Shown piece by piece: positions 13,168 to 24,030 of a stretch of 64,000 nucleotides of DNA. Positions within the stretch are counted from its first letter, which is position 1, and the number at the start of each line of letters is the position of its first letter. Source of the DNA: Viscum album. Taxonomy: Eukaryota; Streptophyta; Magnoliopsida; Santalales; Viscaceae. The notes below the pieces were generated by a model. The model did not search any database and was not told the origin of the DNA. It was given only the letters and a program-made list of their open reading frames with translations. The stretch spans positions 546,651,219 through 546,715,218 of the forward strand of contig OY728166.1 of the NCBI GenBank assembly GCA_963277665.1. Reading direction: 5' to 3'. The position numbers and the translations under genes were made by a program.

Positions 13168-16100
13168 TTTAACACCCCGAGATTTTATGAAAAATATTCT
13201 TTTTAATTTCATTAATGTCTTATGTTGTACGCTACACCAAAAGAAGCTTTCACAACACACATCCTTGACTTGCCTTGCATTACACACAATCACAACCTTC
13301 CTCGATAGCGTGTGTAGTACGCAATACCGAGTTTCACTAAACAACGATATGCAATTAAAATATTATTAAAACTAGCCGTTATGAATAGTAATAACCACTT
13401 TTTGAAATATTGTAAATTTTATTTTTCAAAATTGACTTCATTTTTGGATTTGGAATATCGAAATTAGCTTAGGGTGAAATTTTGGTAATTTTCAGATAAC
13501 TTTCATATTTTGATGAATAGTGAAAATTACTAAATTTTAAATAAAAAACAACTTTTACAATCGAAATAATTAATAGTGATAAATTATTAATTTGAGTGGT
13601 TTTAAAGTATATTTAGAATATATTTTTACAATTTAATACAATGTTGGTCATTGGACGTAATTTCACATTTAAACCTGACATAAACAAGTGTCAATCTAAT
13701 GATAGTTATTATCTCTTAAGAACACACTATTTGCTTTGACGACGGGAATTATTTTTTAAATTAATTAATGCAACTGATATGTTTTGAATTTGGTGAAATA
13801 GACATCATTTTTGAGTTCATAATATCAAATATTTCTTAGGCCTAATTTTTGATATTTTTCTGGAAACATTCATTTTTTGATGAATAGTGAAACCACTAAG
13901 TGGTAGTTAAGAAAAATGAATTTTTCATAAAACATAATTTTACCACTTCTGTGAGTGGAATTTCAAAAATCCGAGAGACACGGTTGATGTCAGTAAGTAA
14001 AATGTGGTTCAATGAGATGAAAATAATATTTGGTGAATAGTAACTTTTTACTTTTTTTTACCACGGTTAAAAGTAAATATGGTAATTAAGGGTAAAAATG
14101 ATATTATTATTACCCTAACACATGTACTATTTCTATTGGATAAGTGTAAATTGACCAAAAACAACCTAAGGAATAAAATATGACCAATTAGACCCACTTG
14201 TATTAGATTTGGACATTTATTATTAATTTATTTAAAGAAGGGTTAAAATAGTTAAAATCAATGTTTAATAAGTGTATCATTTTAAATATAGGGTTATAGA
14301 TAAGATAAATTAGACTATAAATATTCATTAGAAATAAAAAAATATTTCCTACAAAATGGTAATTTATTTGTAATTTTTATACATTAAATAATTTAATTTA
14401 TTTATGACACAATGATGATCCAGTAATTATCTTATTAATGAAATATTGACATAATTGATGTTATAAATACCCAAATAAATATAATTTGAGACTTTTTATG
14501 AATTCCAATATTTTTATAGGTTAACATGACATGATAATATTGATTTAATTATATTTTTTATAACTAATCATTCTGTTATGATTTTCACAAAAATCAATTA
14601 ATAAATAGTGTCAAAATTGACATAAAATAGTTTTTAAAAAAAATATTATATTATTAACTGTTATTTTATTCCTAAAAATCTAAGGTTCGGACAAATGACT
14701 TAGATAAGGTTATATATATTACTAATAAACAAATTGGGATTCTTTTGGCTTGTTATTGTATGTTTATTAACCTTATAGTGTAAGAAATCAAAAAGACACG
14801 GTAAAAGTAAAATTATCTATCTTAAGGTTAAATATAAACGATAAGGTAAAAATAGGAACCTAAACTTGTATAAATTCTATTGGATGAGAGGATTTCGACC
14901 CATCCCCACCTTAGCTTTGAAATAAATCAATTTGGAGCTATTTAAAACCGAATTTGGCTTTATAATAAAATAATATTTTTCGTTATTCCAAAGGTGCCCC
15001 TCTCCTCCCTTATAAAAGGGCACCTCCTCCCCCTCTTCCTCACACCACTTTGAGACTTCAAGCTCGGACAACCCCTGCCAATTTCTCTTCTCCACTTACC
15101 TAGAAACATCTTATAGGTCCTGGTCTTCATCAAAGACCAATTGTATTGCCCTAAGATGAGGTCTCAAAGAGGCCCTTCAAAGAAGAGGAGGTTCAGACAC
15201 TTACGAAGCAACTCAGACCTAAGGTAAGGGAAATATCACAATATCATTTTTATCCGAGATTGTTTATACTATAGTATTTACGGGGGTATATTTTATCATC
15301 AAAATCCATGTTTCCTCAATATTTAATATTACTTCCATCCACCTACAATTGTTTAAATCCAATTTTACCCTTCGGTGAGTTTTTAGTAAAGGATATGAAA
15401 GGAATATTTTGTCGTTTTTCGTACATGGTACTTTTTGACTTTTCTGACAAAAGTACGAATAATGTTTTTTTAACTTATAAGGCATGAATGGATATTTAAA
15501 ACATTATTTCCAAGAATCTTCCTCTACATGTTTTCATGTTTATTTTTAATCAACTTCTTTAGTTTAAAATTGTATGACATGTTAAAAAAAGGAAAATGTT
15601 TTTTTGAATTGGAAAGGACATTTTCCTCAAGAATGGAGTTCACGTGTTTTATAAAAATTATTTTCCATCTAAGATAATAAAGGGATATATTTATATCACT
15701 ATTATTACATTGATTTTATTATGTTGTGATGGAATTATTTTTATGAATTACTTTATCTTATATGAATTGTTTTATGATGTCCCGATGTTTAAGATTCCCA
15801 TTTTTATTACATGGGTTATGCAATGATGTATGATTTATGATTTTGTGGCACACATAAGAATGGTATCATTATGAGATGGGTGGGACCTATATCTCCCTCC
15901 AATTCATTTGGTAAATATTTTATATCTCGTGAGATAGACATGGCTGGAACGGTAGGTTATATAGGTTCAGTGAAACAGGACTAAAACGAGGAGTGAACTC
16001 GGTTCAGAAATTGACTTTGTCCACTAAGATAGTCTTGTAAATGAGTCCTGACTAATAAGAAATGATTTTCTATGATTATGTGTGCATGCCAAAAAGTTTC

Positions 16101-16492
16101 ATGTCTTATGTTATGATTATTGGGATTACATTTCACTACCATGATTTATCCCATGTTATGAAATTATGATCTCTTTTGCAGGGTAAGATTTCTAAATTGT
16201 TATGTTCTTATTAATATGATGTGATTGATATTTCTTTTGTTTACCCTTACTGAGCATTTGAGATCACCCTTTTATATTTTCTTTTCCCTAGGATATAAAG
16301 AAATGTTTTAGGTAAAAAAAGGAATATCTTTATGGGAGATGTTGATGATTTTTCACCACGATTAGAAGATTATATTCCGAGTTTCTAAAGACACTAAACT
16401 ATTACGGTCCTTGTGTGTGTGTTTTTGTTATGTACTAAGTATTCCAAAAAAGTAATTTAATGTCCATGTACGTTAAGTTTCGGGTCTCTACA
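13168..16492 (+). repeat. E1 5' LTR
   Basis: Direct repeat of 3325 bp that matches 19,244-22,561 nearly throughout. It starts TTTAACACCCC where the 3' copy has TGTAACACCCC, so the terminal TG has mutated, and it ends CTCTACA directly before the primer site. It contains a TATA box near 15,011 and a leader with candidate splice signals. Short ORFs at its left end (13,117-13,369) are noncoding LTR sequence. Confidence 0.92.
14993..15024 (+). promoter_or_regulatory. E1 5' LTR promoter: TATA box within a GGTGCCC/GGGCACC inverted repeat
   Basis: TATAAAA at 15,011-15,017 sits in a GC-richer island of the otherwise AT-rich LTR. GGTGCCC (14,993-14,999) and its exact complement GGGCACC (15,018-15,024) flank it with an 18-base interval. 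The 3' LTR has the same arrangement at 21,067-21,098. I infer the Pol II core promoter and that the leader (R/U5) begins just downstream. No start site can be fixed from sequence alone. Confidence 0.6.
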
Positions 16493-16749
16493 GATGGTAT
16501 TAGAGGAAAGGATTAGTCAACCTTTGGAAACTAGGATGCGAAAATGTTAGTGAGATCCCTAGACATATTTCTAAGGTATTTCTAGGGATGTCCCTAAGGA
16601 TAAGTATACATATAGGATATAGTCCTATAAATACGGTAACGATCTTAGAATTTAACCCAAGATGTTAGATATTGAAGGTACTCCCCCTTTATTGTGTTGT
16701 TTTCCCTAGCATGATTTTTGCCTCTCACTCTATTCTTTTTGGGTTTTAG
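15224..16749 (+). other. Candidate E1 leader intron ending just before gag
   Basis: A strong plant-type donor AAG|GTAAGG lies at 15,224 downstream of the TATA box. A pyrimidine-rich acceptor ending GGGTTTTAG lies at 16,749, four bases before the gag ATG at 16,753. Splicing would remove U5, primer site and leader and place the cap-proximal leader directly on gag. E2 has the same two sites in the same places (minus strand, 40,326 to 38,758). This is an inference from splice signals only. Confidence 0.4.
16495..16505 (+). other. E1 primer-binding site (tRNA-iMet)
   Basis: TGGTATTAGAG lies two bases after the LTR end. It differs by one C-to-T change from TGGTATCAGAG, the complement of the initiator Met tRNA 3' end. 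Confidence 0.85.
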
Positions 16750-16752
16750 ACG

Positions 16753-17867
16753 ATGGCTTGAACCCGAAGGAACCGTGTTGATCAACGTAATGGACAATGC
16801 AATGATTATCCTCATGAACAAACAAATGTTATGGGAGTTGGTGTGAAAAATCTTATTGCTATACTTACACAAGCTATGAATCATTCTGGACTTCCAAATG
16901 AGCAGAGAAGGGAACAATATTCTATTGAGTCCTTCATGAGGCAACGTCCACCTTATTTTAGTGGGTCTTCTGATCCACATGTTTCTGAACAATGGATCAG
17001 TACTACTAAAAAGATATTTTCAGTTCTTCAATGTTCTGAAAATGATAAAGTCATCTTAGCAGTGTATCGTTTGGAAGGTGATGCTGATCAATGGTGGAAT
17101 CTTATCAAGAATATGAGGCTGAGAGATGAAATTGAGTCCATGGAATGTGACGAGTTCAAGAACTTATTTTTCAGTAAGTAATTCCCTCGTATTCTTCGAA
17201 CAAAGATGGAGAAGGAGTTTCTTGAACTAAATCAAAAGGATGATAAATATGTTGGTATATACGAAGCGAATTTTACACATCTTGCAAGGTATGCATCTGG
17301 ATTTATCATCCAACTTGAAAGTAAAGTTGTTCGATTCTTCAGTGGCATAAAACCAAATCATCGAAGGGAATTCTCTATAAGAGACTTCAGTAGATATGTA
17401 GAAATTGTGCGTTGTGCTATCAAGGTAGAAATGGAAGTTGGTTTTACATATCCATCTCATAGTTTTGAAAAGAAACGAAAGATAGATTTCAAGGAGAAAT
17501 CTCAGAATAATGGTGAAAAGAAGATGAATGTTTCCTTATGCCCAAAGTGTGGAAAGAAGAATGGTGGAGATTGTCTTAAAGGGACTAGAAATGTTTTAAG
17601 TGTGGAAAAGAAGGTCATCGAGAAGCTGAGTGTCGAAGTAATAGAAAAATGGTTTCTAATGACGTGAATAAAGAAAAGGTTGCAGAGAACACACCACCAA
17701 CACTTCAATGCTTCAAGTGCAAGGAAATGAGGCATTATGCTAATAAATTCACTAATCCAAGGGTTAGTGATGATCGAAATGAGCAACCACTTATGGAAAA
17801 GGACAAAGGGAAGTCACATGCGATCACTATTGGCGATGTAGAATACGAAAATGATGTGGTGGAATGA
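16753..17867 (+). pseudogene. E1 gag pseudogene (retrotransposon capsid plus CCHC zinc knuckles)
   Basis: Encodes a chromovirus-type Gag. The start ATG at 16,753 is in frame with the capsid region, follows a splice-acceptor-like sequence and is shared with E2. Capsid motifs include PPYFSG at about residues 66-71 and LEGDADQWW at about 107-115. A partial CPKCGKKNGGDC motif near 17,540 precedes a complete knuckle, CFKCGKEGHREAEC (17,592-17,633), in another frame. A third motif, CFKCKEMRHYANKF (17,709-17,750), has lost its last Cys. Lesions: TGA as third codon (16,759), TAA at 17,179 and a frameshift just before 17,592. The reading frame is otherwise well preserved over about 370 codons, so inactivation is fairly recent. 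No pol follows. Antisense ORFs here are shadows. Confidence 0.9.
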
Positions 17868-18491
17868 TTAAGTGTTTATATAATGGGATTCCAAAATAAT
17901 GTTGTATATAGTATCGTGGAATATTGGAATATTTATGTATTGGTATATTGTGGTTTTCAATAATTTTATGGTACCGATAACCATGGAAAGTGATTGAGAT
18001 ATTTTTGGTAAGCAGATGATATGTGCATAATGAAGGGATTAGAAGATAATGAGATGCATGATTGTATTCATGAGCCCATGATTGATATAAGGACTAAGTG
18101 ATATCATGGTTTGAGTATATAGAATTTTGAGGATTTTGGTATGTGGAAAGTGTTAACTTTTTACTACATTCATGTTTTCACTAAGGTTTAATGGGTATTC
18201 ATTTTTCAAGAGAATACATGATTAAGGTATTCACATAACTGTAATGTGACCAACAAGATATATGGGGATAAAAGATGGCATTCACATGATTTTTATGTGA
18301 CATTTCAAGTAATCATTTTCTTTATACTATGAGCTTGGACCGAAGTATTTTAGATAAGCCTAAATATTGGAATGGATTATGTTGGACATAAGTTAGTATA
18401 TAATTTTCCGATATTTTTGATGGGATTTTATAGTAATATAGCTTTAGGAAAAGGACAACCTACAGGACGGGAGACAACCCATCATGTCGGA
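17868..18491 (+). other. E1 internal region between gag and tRNA-like module, noncoding
   Basis: Here an autonomous element would begin protease and RT. Neither is present in any frame, and the sequence is AT-rich with frequent stops. Parts match E2 in reverse around 37,540-38,150, for example GGACATAAGTTAG-like and WTGGATTATG-like segments near 18,370-18,390, so it is an inherited part of the family. Confidence 0.6.
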
Positions 18492-18569
18492 CAAGGCTGT
18501 GGGAATCGAACCCACAACCAAAGTGCGACTAGCCTTTAGCGCCTACCACTGGCCTACAGGAAGTCCCTG
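18492..18569 (-). ncRNA. tRNA-like module, antisense to gag (not a functional tRNA)
   Basis: Seventy-eight bases on the minus strand resemble a tRNA. An A-box-like GGCCAGTGGTAGG is followed by a perfect B box GGTTCGATTCC, and GTGGG-TTCGATT-CCCAC forms a perfect 5-bp T stem with a 7-base loop. A GCC/GGC D stem and about five of seven acceptor pairs (CAGGGAC with AGCCTTG) are possible. The anticodon arm does not fold normally and no anticodon can be assigned. E2 has the same 78-nt module at 37,443-37,520 in the same antisense orientation, so it was in the common ancestor. It could be a SINE head, a captured tRNA or a Pol III antisense promoter. Confidence 0.6.
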
Positions 18570-19230
18570 TTTAGTAGAAACTCAATTTATTATATTAAGT
18601 AGTATGATATATGAAGTATAAGTCCATTTTAGGAACCATATATGATTGATCTCACTATAGATCGACTTATGTATATTTAATAACTTTTGCTAAACTTTTC
18701 TTTGAGACAGATGGAATGACCCTTCATTCTATCACATGATCAACTAACACATCATGAATGAAAAATTCAACTTCATTTCTTTAAGAGATGACGTGGAAAT
18801 TTTCCAAAGAACGACTAATGGTGGGACTATACCAAAATCACGAAAGTATTTCTTCTAAATCCAATTTCATCAACTTTAGGGAAATGATTTTGAAAACCAA
18901 AAATGTTGTCCTAGTGCCCTTATATCCGATGAATCAGATGGTACCCTAGATCATCAAAAATTTATGCATTTGTGATTGCTGGATTTTCCATAGCCATGTT
19001 CTTTACCACTCTCCATCAGAACATGATGATTAGATTTCTCCTCCATATCCATATTTTCACCTATGTGGAAACCCAGTGATTAGTTTATTTGGGTAACTAT
19101 TACGTTTCATATATTTGTTTTTAAAGATTGGTTTTGTTATTCCTTTTTACGATGTGGGTTTCTATTAAAGAAACTTTCGAGTAGTAAACCATTTATAACC
19201 CCGACGAATTTCGAGGGCGAAATTCATTTT
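18570..19230 (+). other. E1 3' internal noncoding segment
   Basis: No coding potential. The segment is homologous to 36,800-37,440 of E2 in reverse. Next to the polypurine tract is AATTTCG-AGGG-CGAAATT (19,207-19,224), a perfect 7-bp inverted repeat. A TTTCGAGGACGAAATT-type sequence at this place is common at the 3' end of gypsy pol, so it is probably a leftover of the pol-bearing ancestor. Confidence 0.6.
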
Positions 19231-19243
19231 AAGGGGGGTAGAA
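19231..19243 (+). other. E1 polypurine tract
   Basis: AAGGGGGGTAGAA lies immediately before the TG of the 3' LTR. It is purine apart from one T and is matched by the reverse-strand tract of E2 (36,783-36,797) and by the E4 tract (22,650-22,661). It would prime plus-strand DNA synthesis. Confidence 0.85.
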
Positions 19244-22200
19244 TGTAACACCCCAAGATTTTATGAAAAATAATATTCTTAATTTCATTAATGTCTTGTG
19301 TTGTACGCTACACCAAAAGAAGCTTGCACAACACACATCCTTGACTTGCCTTGAATTACACGCAATCGCGACCTTCCTCGATAGCGTGTGTAGTATGCAG
19401 TACCGAGTTTTACTAAACAACGATATGCTATTAAATTATTATTAAAACTAGCTGTTATGAATAGTAATAACAACTTTATGAAATTTTGTAAATTTTATTT
19501 TTCAAAATGGACTTCATTTTTGGATTTGGAATATCGAAATTAGCTTAGGGTGAAATTTTGCTAATTTTCAGATAACTTTCATATTTTGATTAATAGTGAA
19601 AATTAATAAATTTTAATTAAAAAACAAAATTTTCAATCGAAATAATTAATAGTGATAAATTATTAATTTGAGTGGTTTTAAAGTATATTTAGAATATATT
19701 TTTACAATTTAATACAATGTTGGTCATTGGATGTAATTTCACATTTAAACCAGACATAAACAAGTGTCAATCTTTTGATAGTTATTATCTCTTAAGAACA
19801 CGGTATTTATTTTGATGATGAGAATTCATTGTTAAATTAATTAATGCAACTGATATGTTTTGAATTTGGTAAAATAGACATCAATTTTGAGTTCATAATA
19901 TCAAATATATCTTAGGCCTAATTTTTGGTATTTTTCTGGAAACTTTCATTTTTTGATAAATAGTGAAACCACTAAGTGGTAGTTAAGAAAAATGAATTTT
20001 TCATAAAACAAATTTTTACCGCTTGTGTGAGTGGAATTTCAAAAATCCGAGAGACACGGTTGATGTCAGTAAGTAAAATGTGGTTCAATGAGATGAAAAT
20101 AATTTTTGGTGAATAGTAACTTTTACTTTTTTTACCACGGTTAAAAGTAAATTGGGTAATTAAAGGTAAAAATGATATTATTATTACCCTAAAACATGTC
20201 TTATTTCTATTGGATATGTTTTATTCGACCAAAAACAACCTTAGGAATAAAATATGACCATTTAGGACCACTTGGATTAGATTAGGACATTTATTATTAA
20301 TTTATTTAAAGAAGGGTTAAAATAGTTAAAATCAATGTTTAATAAGTGAATAATTTTTAATATAGGGTTATAGATAAGATAAATTCGACTATAAATATTC
20401 ATTAGAAAGATACAAATATTTCCTACATAATGGTATTTTATTTGTAATTTTTAGACATTAAATAATATAATTTATTTATGACACAAAGATGATGCAGTAA
20501 TTATCTTATTAATAAAATATTGACATAATTGATGTTATAAATACCCAAATAAATATAATTTGAGACTTTTTATGAATTAAAGTAACTTTATAGGTTAATA
20601 TGACATGTTAGTATTGATTTAATTAACTTTTTTCTAACTAATCATTCTATTATGATTTTCACAAAAATCAATTAATAAATAGTGTCAAAATTGACATAAA
20701 ATAGTTTTTTAAACAAATATTATATTATTAATTGTTATTTTATTCCTAAAAATCTAAGGTTCGGCCAAATGACTTAGATATTGTTATATATATTAATAAT
20801 ATACAATTTGGGGTTCGTTTGTCTTGTTATTGTTTGTTTATTAACCTTATAGTGTAAGAACACAGAAAGACACGGTAAAAGTAAAATTATCTAACATAAG
20901 GTTAAATATAAATGATATGGTTAAAATAAGAACCTAAACATGTCTAAATTCTATTGGATGAGATGATTTCGACCCATACTCACCTTATCTTAGAAATAAA
21001 TCAATTTGGAGCTATTTAAAACCGAATTTGGCTTTATAATAAAATAATATTTTTAGTTATTCTTAAGGTGCCCCTCTCCTCCCTTATAAAAGGGCACCTC
21101 CTCCCCCTCTTCCTCACACCACTTTGAGCATTCTTGCTTGGCCAAACCCTGCCAATTTCTCTTCTCCACTTCCCTAGAAACACCCTATAGGTCATGTTAT
21201 TCTTCAAAGACCAATTTTATTTCCTAAGAGGAGGTCTCAAAGAGGCGCTTCAAAGAAGAGGAGGTTCAGACACTTACGAAGCAACTCAGACCTAAGGGAA
21301 GGGAAATATCACAATCTCATTTTTATCCGAGATTGTTTATACTTTAGTATTTACTGGGGTGTATTTTATCAACCAAATCCATGTTTCATAAATATGTAAT
21401 ATTATTTCATTCCACATACAATTTTTTAAATCGAATTTTACCCTTCGGTGAGTTTTTAGTAAAGGATATGAAAGGAATCTTTTGTCCTTTTTCATACGAG
21501 GTACTTGTTGATTTTTCCGACAAAAGTACGGAGAATGTTTTTAAACTTATATGGCATGAATGGATTTTTAAAACATTATTTAAAAGAATCATCCTTTAAA
21601 AGTTTTCATGTTTATTTTTAATCAACTTCTTTAGTTTAAAATTGTATGACATGTTAAAAAAAGGAATTTTTTTTAGAATTTGAAAGGATATTTTCCTCAA
21701 GAATGGAGTTCAAGTGTTTTATCAAAATTATTTTTCATATAAGATAATAAAGGGTTATGTTTCTATCCCTATTATTACATTGATTTGATTCTGTTGTGAT
21801 GTAATTATTTTTATGAATTCCTTTATCTTATATGAATTGTTTTATGATGTCCCGATGTTTAAGATTCCCATTTTTATTACATGGGTTATGAAATGATGTA
21901 TGATTTATGATTTTGTGGCACACATAAGAATGGTATCATTATGAGATGGGTGGGAACGATATATCCCTCCAATGTATTGGGTAAAGATTTTATATCTCAT
22001 GAGATAGACATGGCTGGAAAGGTAGGTTATACCGGTTCAGTGCAACATGACTGAAACGAGGAGCAAACTCGGTTCAGAAATGGACATTGTCCACAAAGAT
22101 AGTCTTGGAAATGAGTTTGGACTAATAAGAAATGATTCTCTATGATTATGTGTGCATGCCACATAGTTTCAGGTTTTATGTTATGATTATTGGGATTACA

Positions 22201-22561
22201 TTTCACTGCCATGATATATCCCATGTTATGAAATTATGATCTCTTTTGCAGGATAAGATTTCCAAATTATTATGTTCTTATGAATATGATGTGATTGATA
22301 TTTCTTTTGATTACCCTTACTGATCATTTGAGCTCACCTTTTATGTTTTCTTTTCCCTCGGATATAAAGAAAGGTTTTAGGTAAAAAAAGGAATATATTT
22401 ATGGGAGATGTTGAAGATCTTTCACCACGATTAGAAGATTATATTCCAAGTTTCCAAAGATAGTAAACTATTATGATCCTTGTGTGTGTGTTTTTGTTAT
22501 GTACTAAGTATTCCGAAAAAGTAATTTAATTTCCATGAACGTTAAGCTTCGGGTCTCTACA
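19244..22561 (+). repeat. E1 3' LTR
   Basis: This 3318-bp LTR starts TGTAACACCCC and ends CTCTACA, followed by the GAGGA TSD. It is collinear with the 5' LTR, with scattered substitutions and small indels. The TATA box is at 21,085-21,091. The leader donor, AAG|GTAAGG in the 5' LTR, reads AAGGGAAGG here (near 21,295), so the GT has been lost. Confidence 0.92.
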
Positions 22562-22566
22562 GAGGA
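22562..22566 (+). repeat. Target-site duplication of E1, right copy (GAGGA)
   Basis: Exact repeat of 13,163-13,167. E4 sequence resumes immediately after it. Confidence 0.9.
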
Positions 22567-22661
22567 TGATGTATCACCCTTACGTATAGGAGCATTTATA
22601 AGATGATTGTATAACACCCCCATAAGGTATATTGTGCGAAATGTTTTTAAGGGGGGTAGGA
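22567..22661 (+). other. E4 3' end of internal region and polypurine tract
   Basis: Continuation of E4 after the E1 insertion. A TGCGAAAT segment and then TTTTTAAGGGGGGTAGGA precede TGAAATGAGATAG, the layout seen at the pol end, polypurine tract and LTR start of E1. The tract is at 22,650-22,661. Confidence 0.7.
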
Positions 22662-24030
22662 TGAAATGAGATAGCTTTTATGAGATGTACATTTTATTTA
22701 AAAAATTTCCAAACCCTCCTTGAGAATTTTTGTTTGATTAAACCTATAGACCACACCATATGGAATTTATGTTTTTTTAGTAAAGGGATAGATGATAGGA
22801 TGGATATTGGAAAACAGGAAAAATACACAATTTCTATTTATGATAAACAATGTGTATTAAATACCTGACATATATTTTTTAAGAAAGACCCCATCCATGC
22901 TATGAACTAGTTTTTCATATGAGGGAAAAAACTAGTGCTTTATTTGGTTTGTAAAATTTATATGAAATATAAATTCACTAGTTCATTTAATTAAAAGGAT
23001 GAAGGGAATTATATTTTGAGACAACAGCCTTATTTCTCCTCATTCACATAGTATGATCCATGCATGGATCCCCCAAGCCGATAGATAGGTTCCTATCATT
23101 ATAATATATCAAGAATATTATTAAGACTTTGTATGTTATGTTATATCTCTCTTAGTAAGAGAATAATTAAATTTTATTCATTTCATAGTTTCTATCCCAA
23201 TCCAATATAACATTTTTGTATATGATAATATGCCATATTTTTAGGAAGAGTTTCTGTTTTTATGTTTTCTTATTTTCGTGCTCCATTCCAAGGCAGATAC
23301 TAGATTAGTGGCCCTTTATTCACCAATAACAGGACTTATAGTAATATTCCCTAAATTTTTAGTATGATTTATATAATATTTCATTTTTTTACACACCTAA
23401 CCTTTTTCATTCATTTCCAGAATATTTTTTTCACCTTTATAATTAATTTCAAATTATTGTGATTTTATCATAAACCTTTTTAAGGCATTAGAAGGTGTAT
23501 ACCTCATTATTTTCCACCAATAGGGGTGTGTTGAATTAATTTACCTCCTTGATAAAAATAAAAAAATGACCAAACCACCATCTATGTGGTTATGCATAAA
23601 ATATAATTCAATTTTCCATGATTTCTAAATTAAATGATTTGAACACGTCAAATGCAAGCTAGTGGAAAGGAATTGTCATCTATTATATATTTATGAATAA
23701 TGTGTATAACCTGGAATATTATTAATAGATATTAATTTATTATTTTGAATTATTGTAATTCAATTTACATATTATTATTAGGACACTAATATCAGTCACT
23801 GGTCATTGTCTAACATGAGTATGGTGTATCAAAATCTCTAAAATTGGGTGTTGGGCACGACATCTCGAAATGTTTACATGGAAAATAGGCATGATGATCC
23901 TTTTACTATTACATATTTGTTGAGCATGAGGACTCACTTGAGTATATGAAGTGATAGGCATGATTTTTCACAATCATAGGTGATTTAGTACTAGTACCAT
24001 TGTTAGATCCTATACCTCATTGGACTATGA
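22662..24030 (+). repeat. E4 3' LTR (end approximate)
   Basis: Starts with TG directly after the polypurine tract and matches the 5' LTR (6839-8164) in ordered patches up to at least 23,860. The end is estimated from the length of the 5' copy; no clear CA end or TSD could be chosen. The strong divergence between the copies indicates an old insertion. Confidence 0.55.

Larger units (their letters stand above)
13168..22561 (+). mobile_element. E1: gag-only LTR retrotransposon (TR-GAG type)
   Basis: A complete element bounded by a perfect GAGGA TSD. It has a 5' LTR (13,168-16,492), primer site, gag pseudogene, an antisense tRNA-like module, polypurine tract and 3' LTR (19,244-22,561). The internal region is only 2.75 kb and contains no protease, RT, RNase H or integrase motif, so the element is non-autonomous. 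LTRs of more than 3 kb beginning TGTAACACCCC and an iMet primer site fit the Tekay/Del chromovirus type. The two LTRs are collinear and closely similar, making E1 the youngest large insertion here by eye. It lies in the pol gene of E4. Confidence 0.9.
6839..24030 (+). mobile_element. E4: old Ty3/gypsy element, split by E1
   Basis: A degenerate chromovirus-type LTR retrotransposon reading on the plus strand. It has a 5' LTR ending at 8164, an iMet primer site, a pol relic from 10,408 to 13,162, a polypurine tract at 22,650-22,661 and a diverged 3' LTR from 22,662. E1 (13,168-22,561) sits inside it near the 3' end of pol, so the two halves of E4 are separated by 9.4 kb. The LTRs match only in patches, and the coding region has many stops and frame changes, so E4 is much older than E1. 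The outer ends are approximate and no TSD was identified. Confidence 0.7.

Noticed and set aside
13117..13369. Overlapping 75- and 78-codon ORFs, with related ones at 19,229-19,473
   Set aside because: They recur because the two E1 LTRs are copies; this is LTR start sequence, not a gene. Only the 13,024-13,162 part preceding the LTR has coding ancestry (E4 pol tail).
16645..16992. 115-codon minus-strand ORF
   Set aside because: Shadow of the E1 gag pseudogene on the opposite strand.
17502..17786. 94-codon minus-strand ORF rich in Ser, Phe and Cys
   Set aside because: Complement of the Gag zinc-knuckle region.
18492..18569. A genuine tRNA gene
   Set aside because: The anticodon arm does not form and acceptor pairing is incomplete, although the T arm and B box are good.
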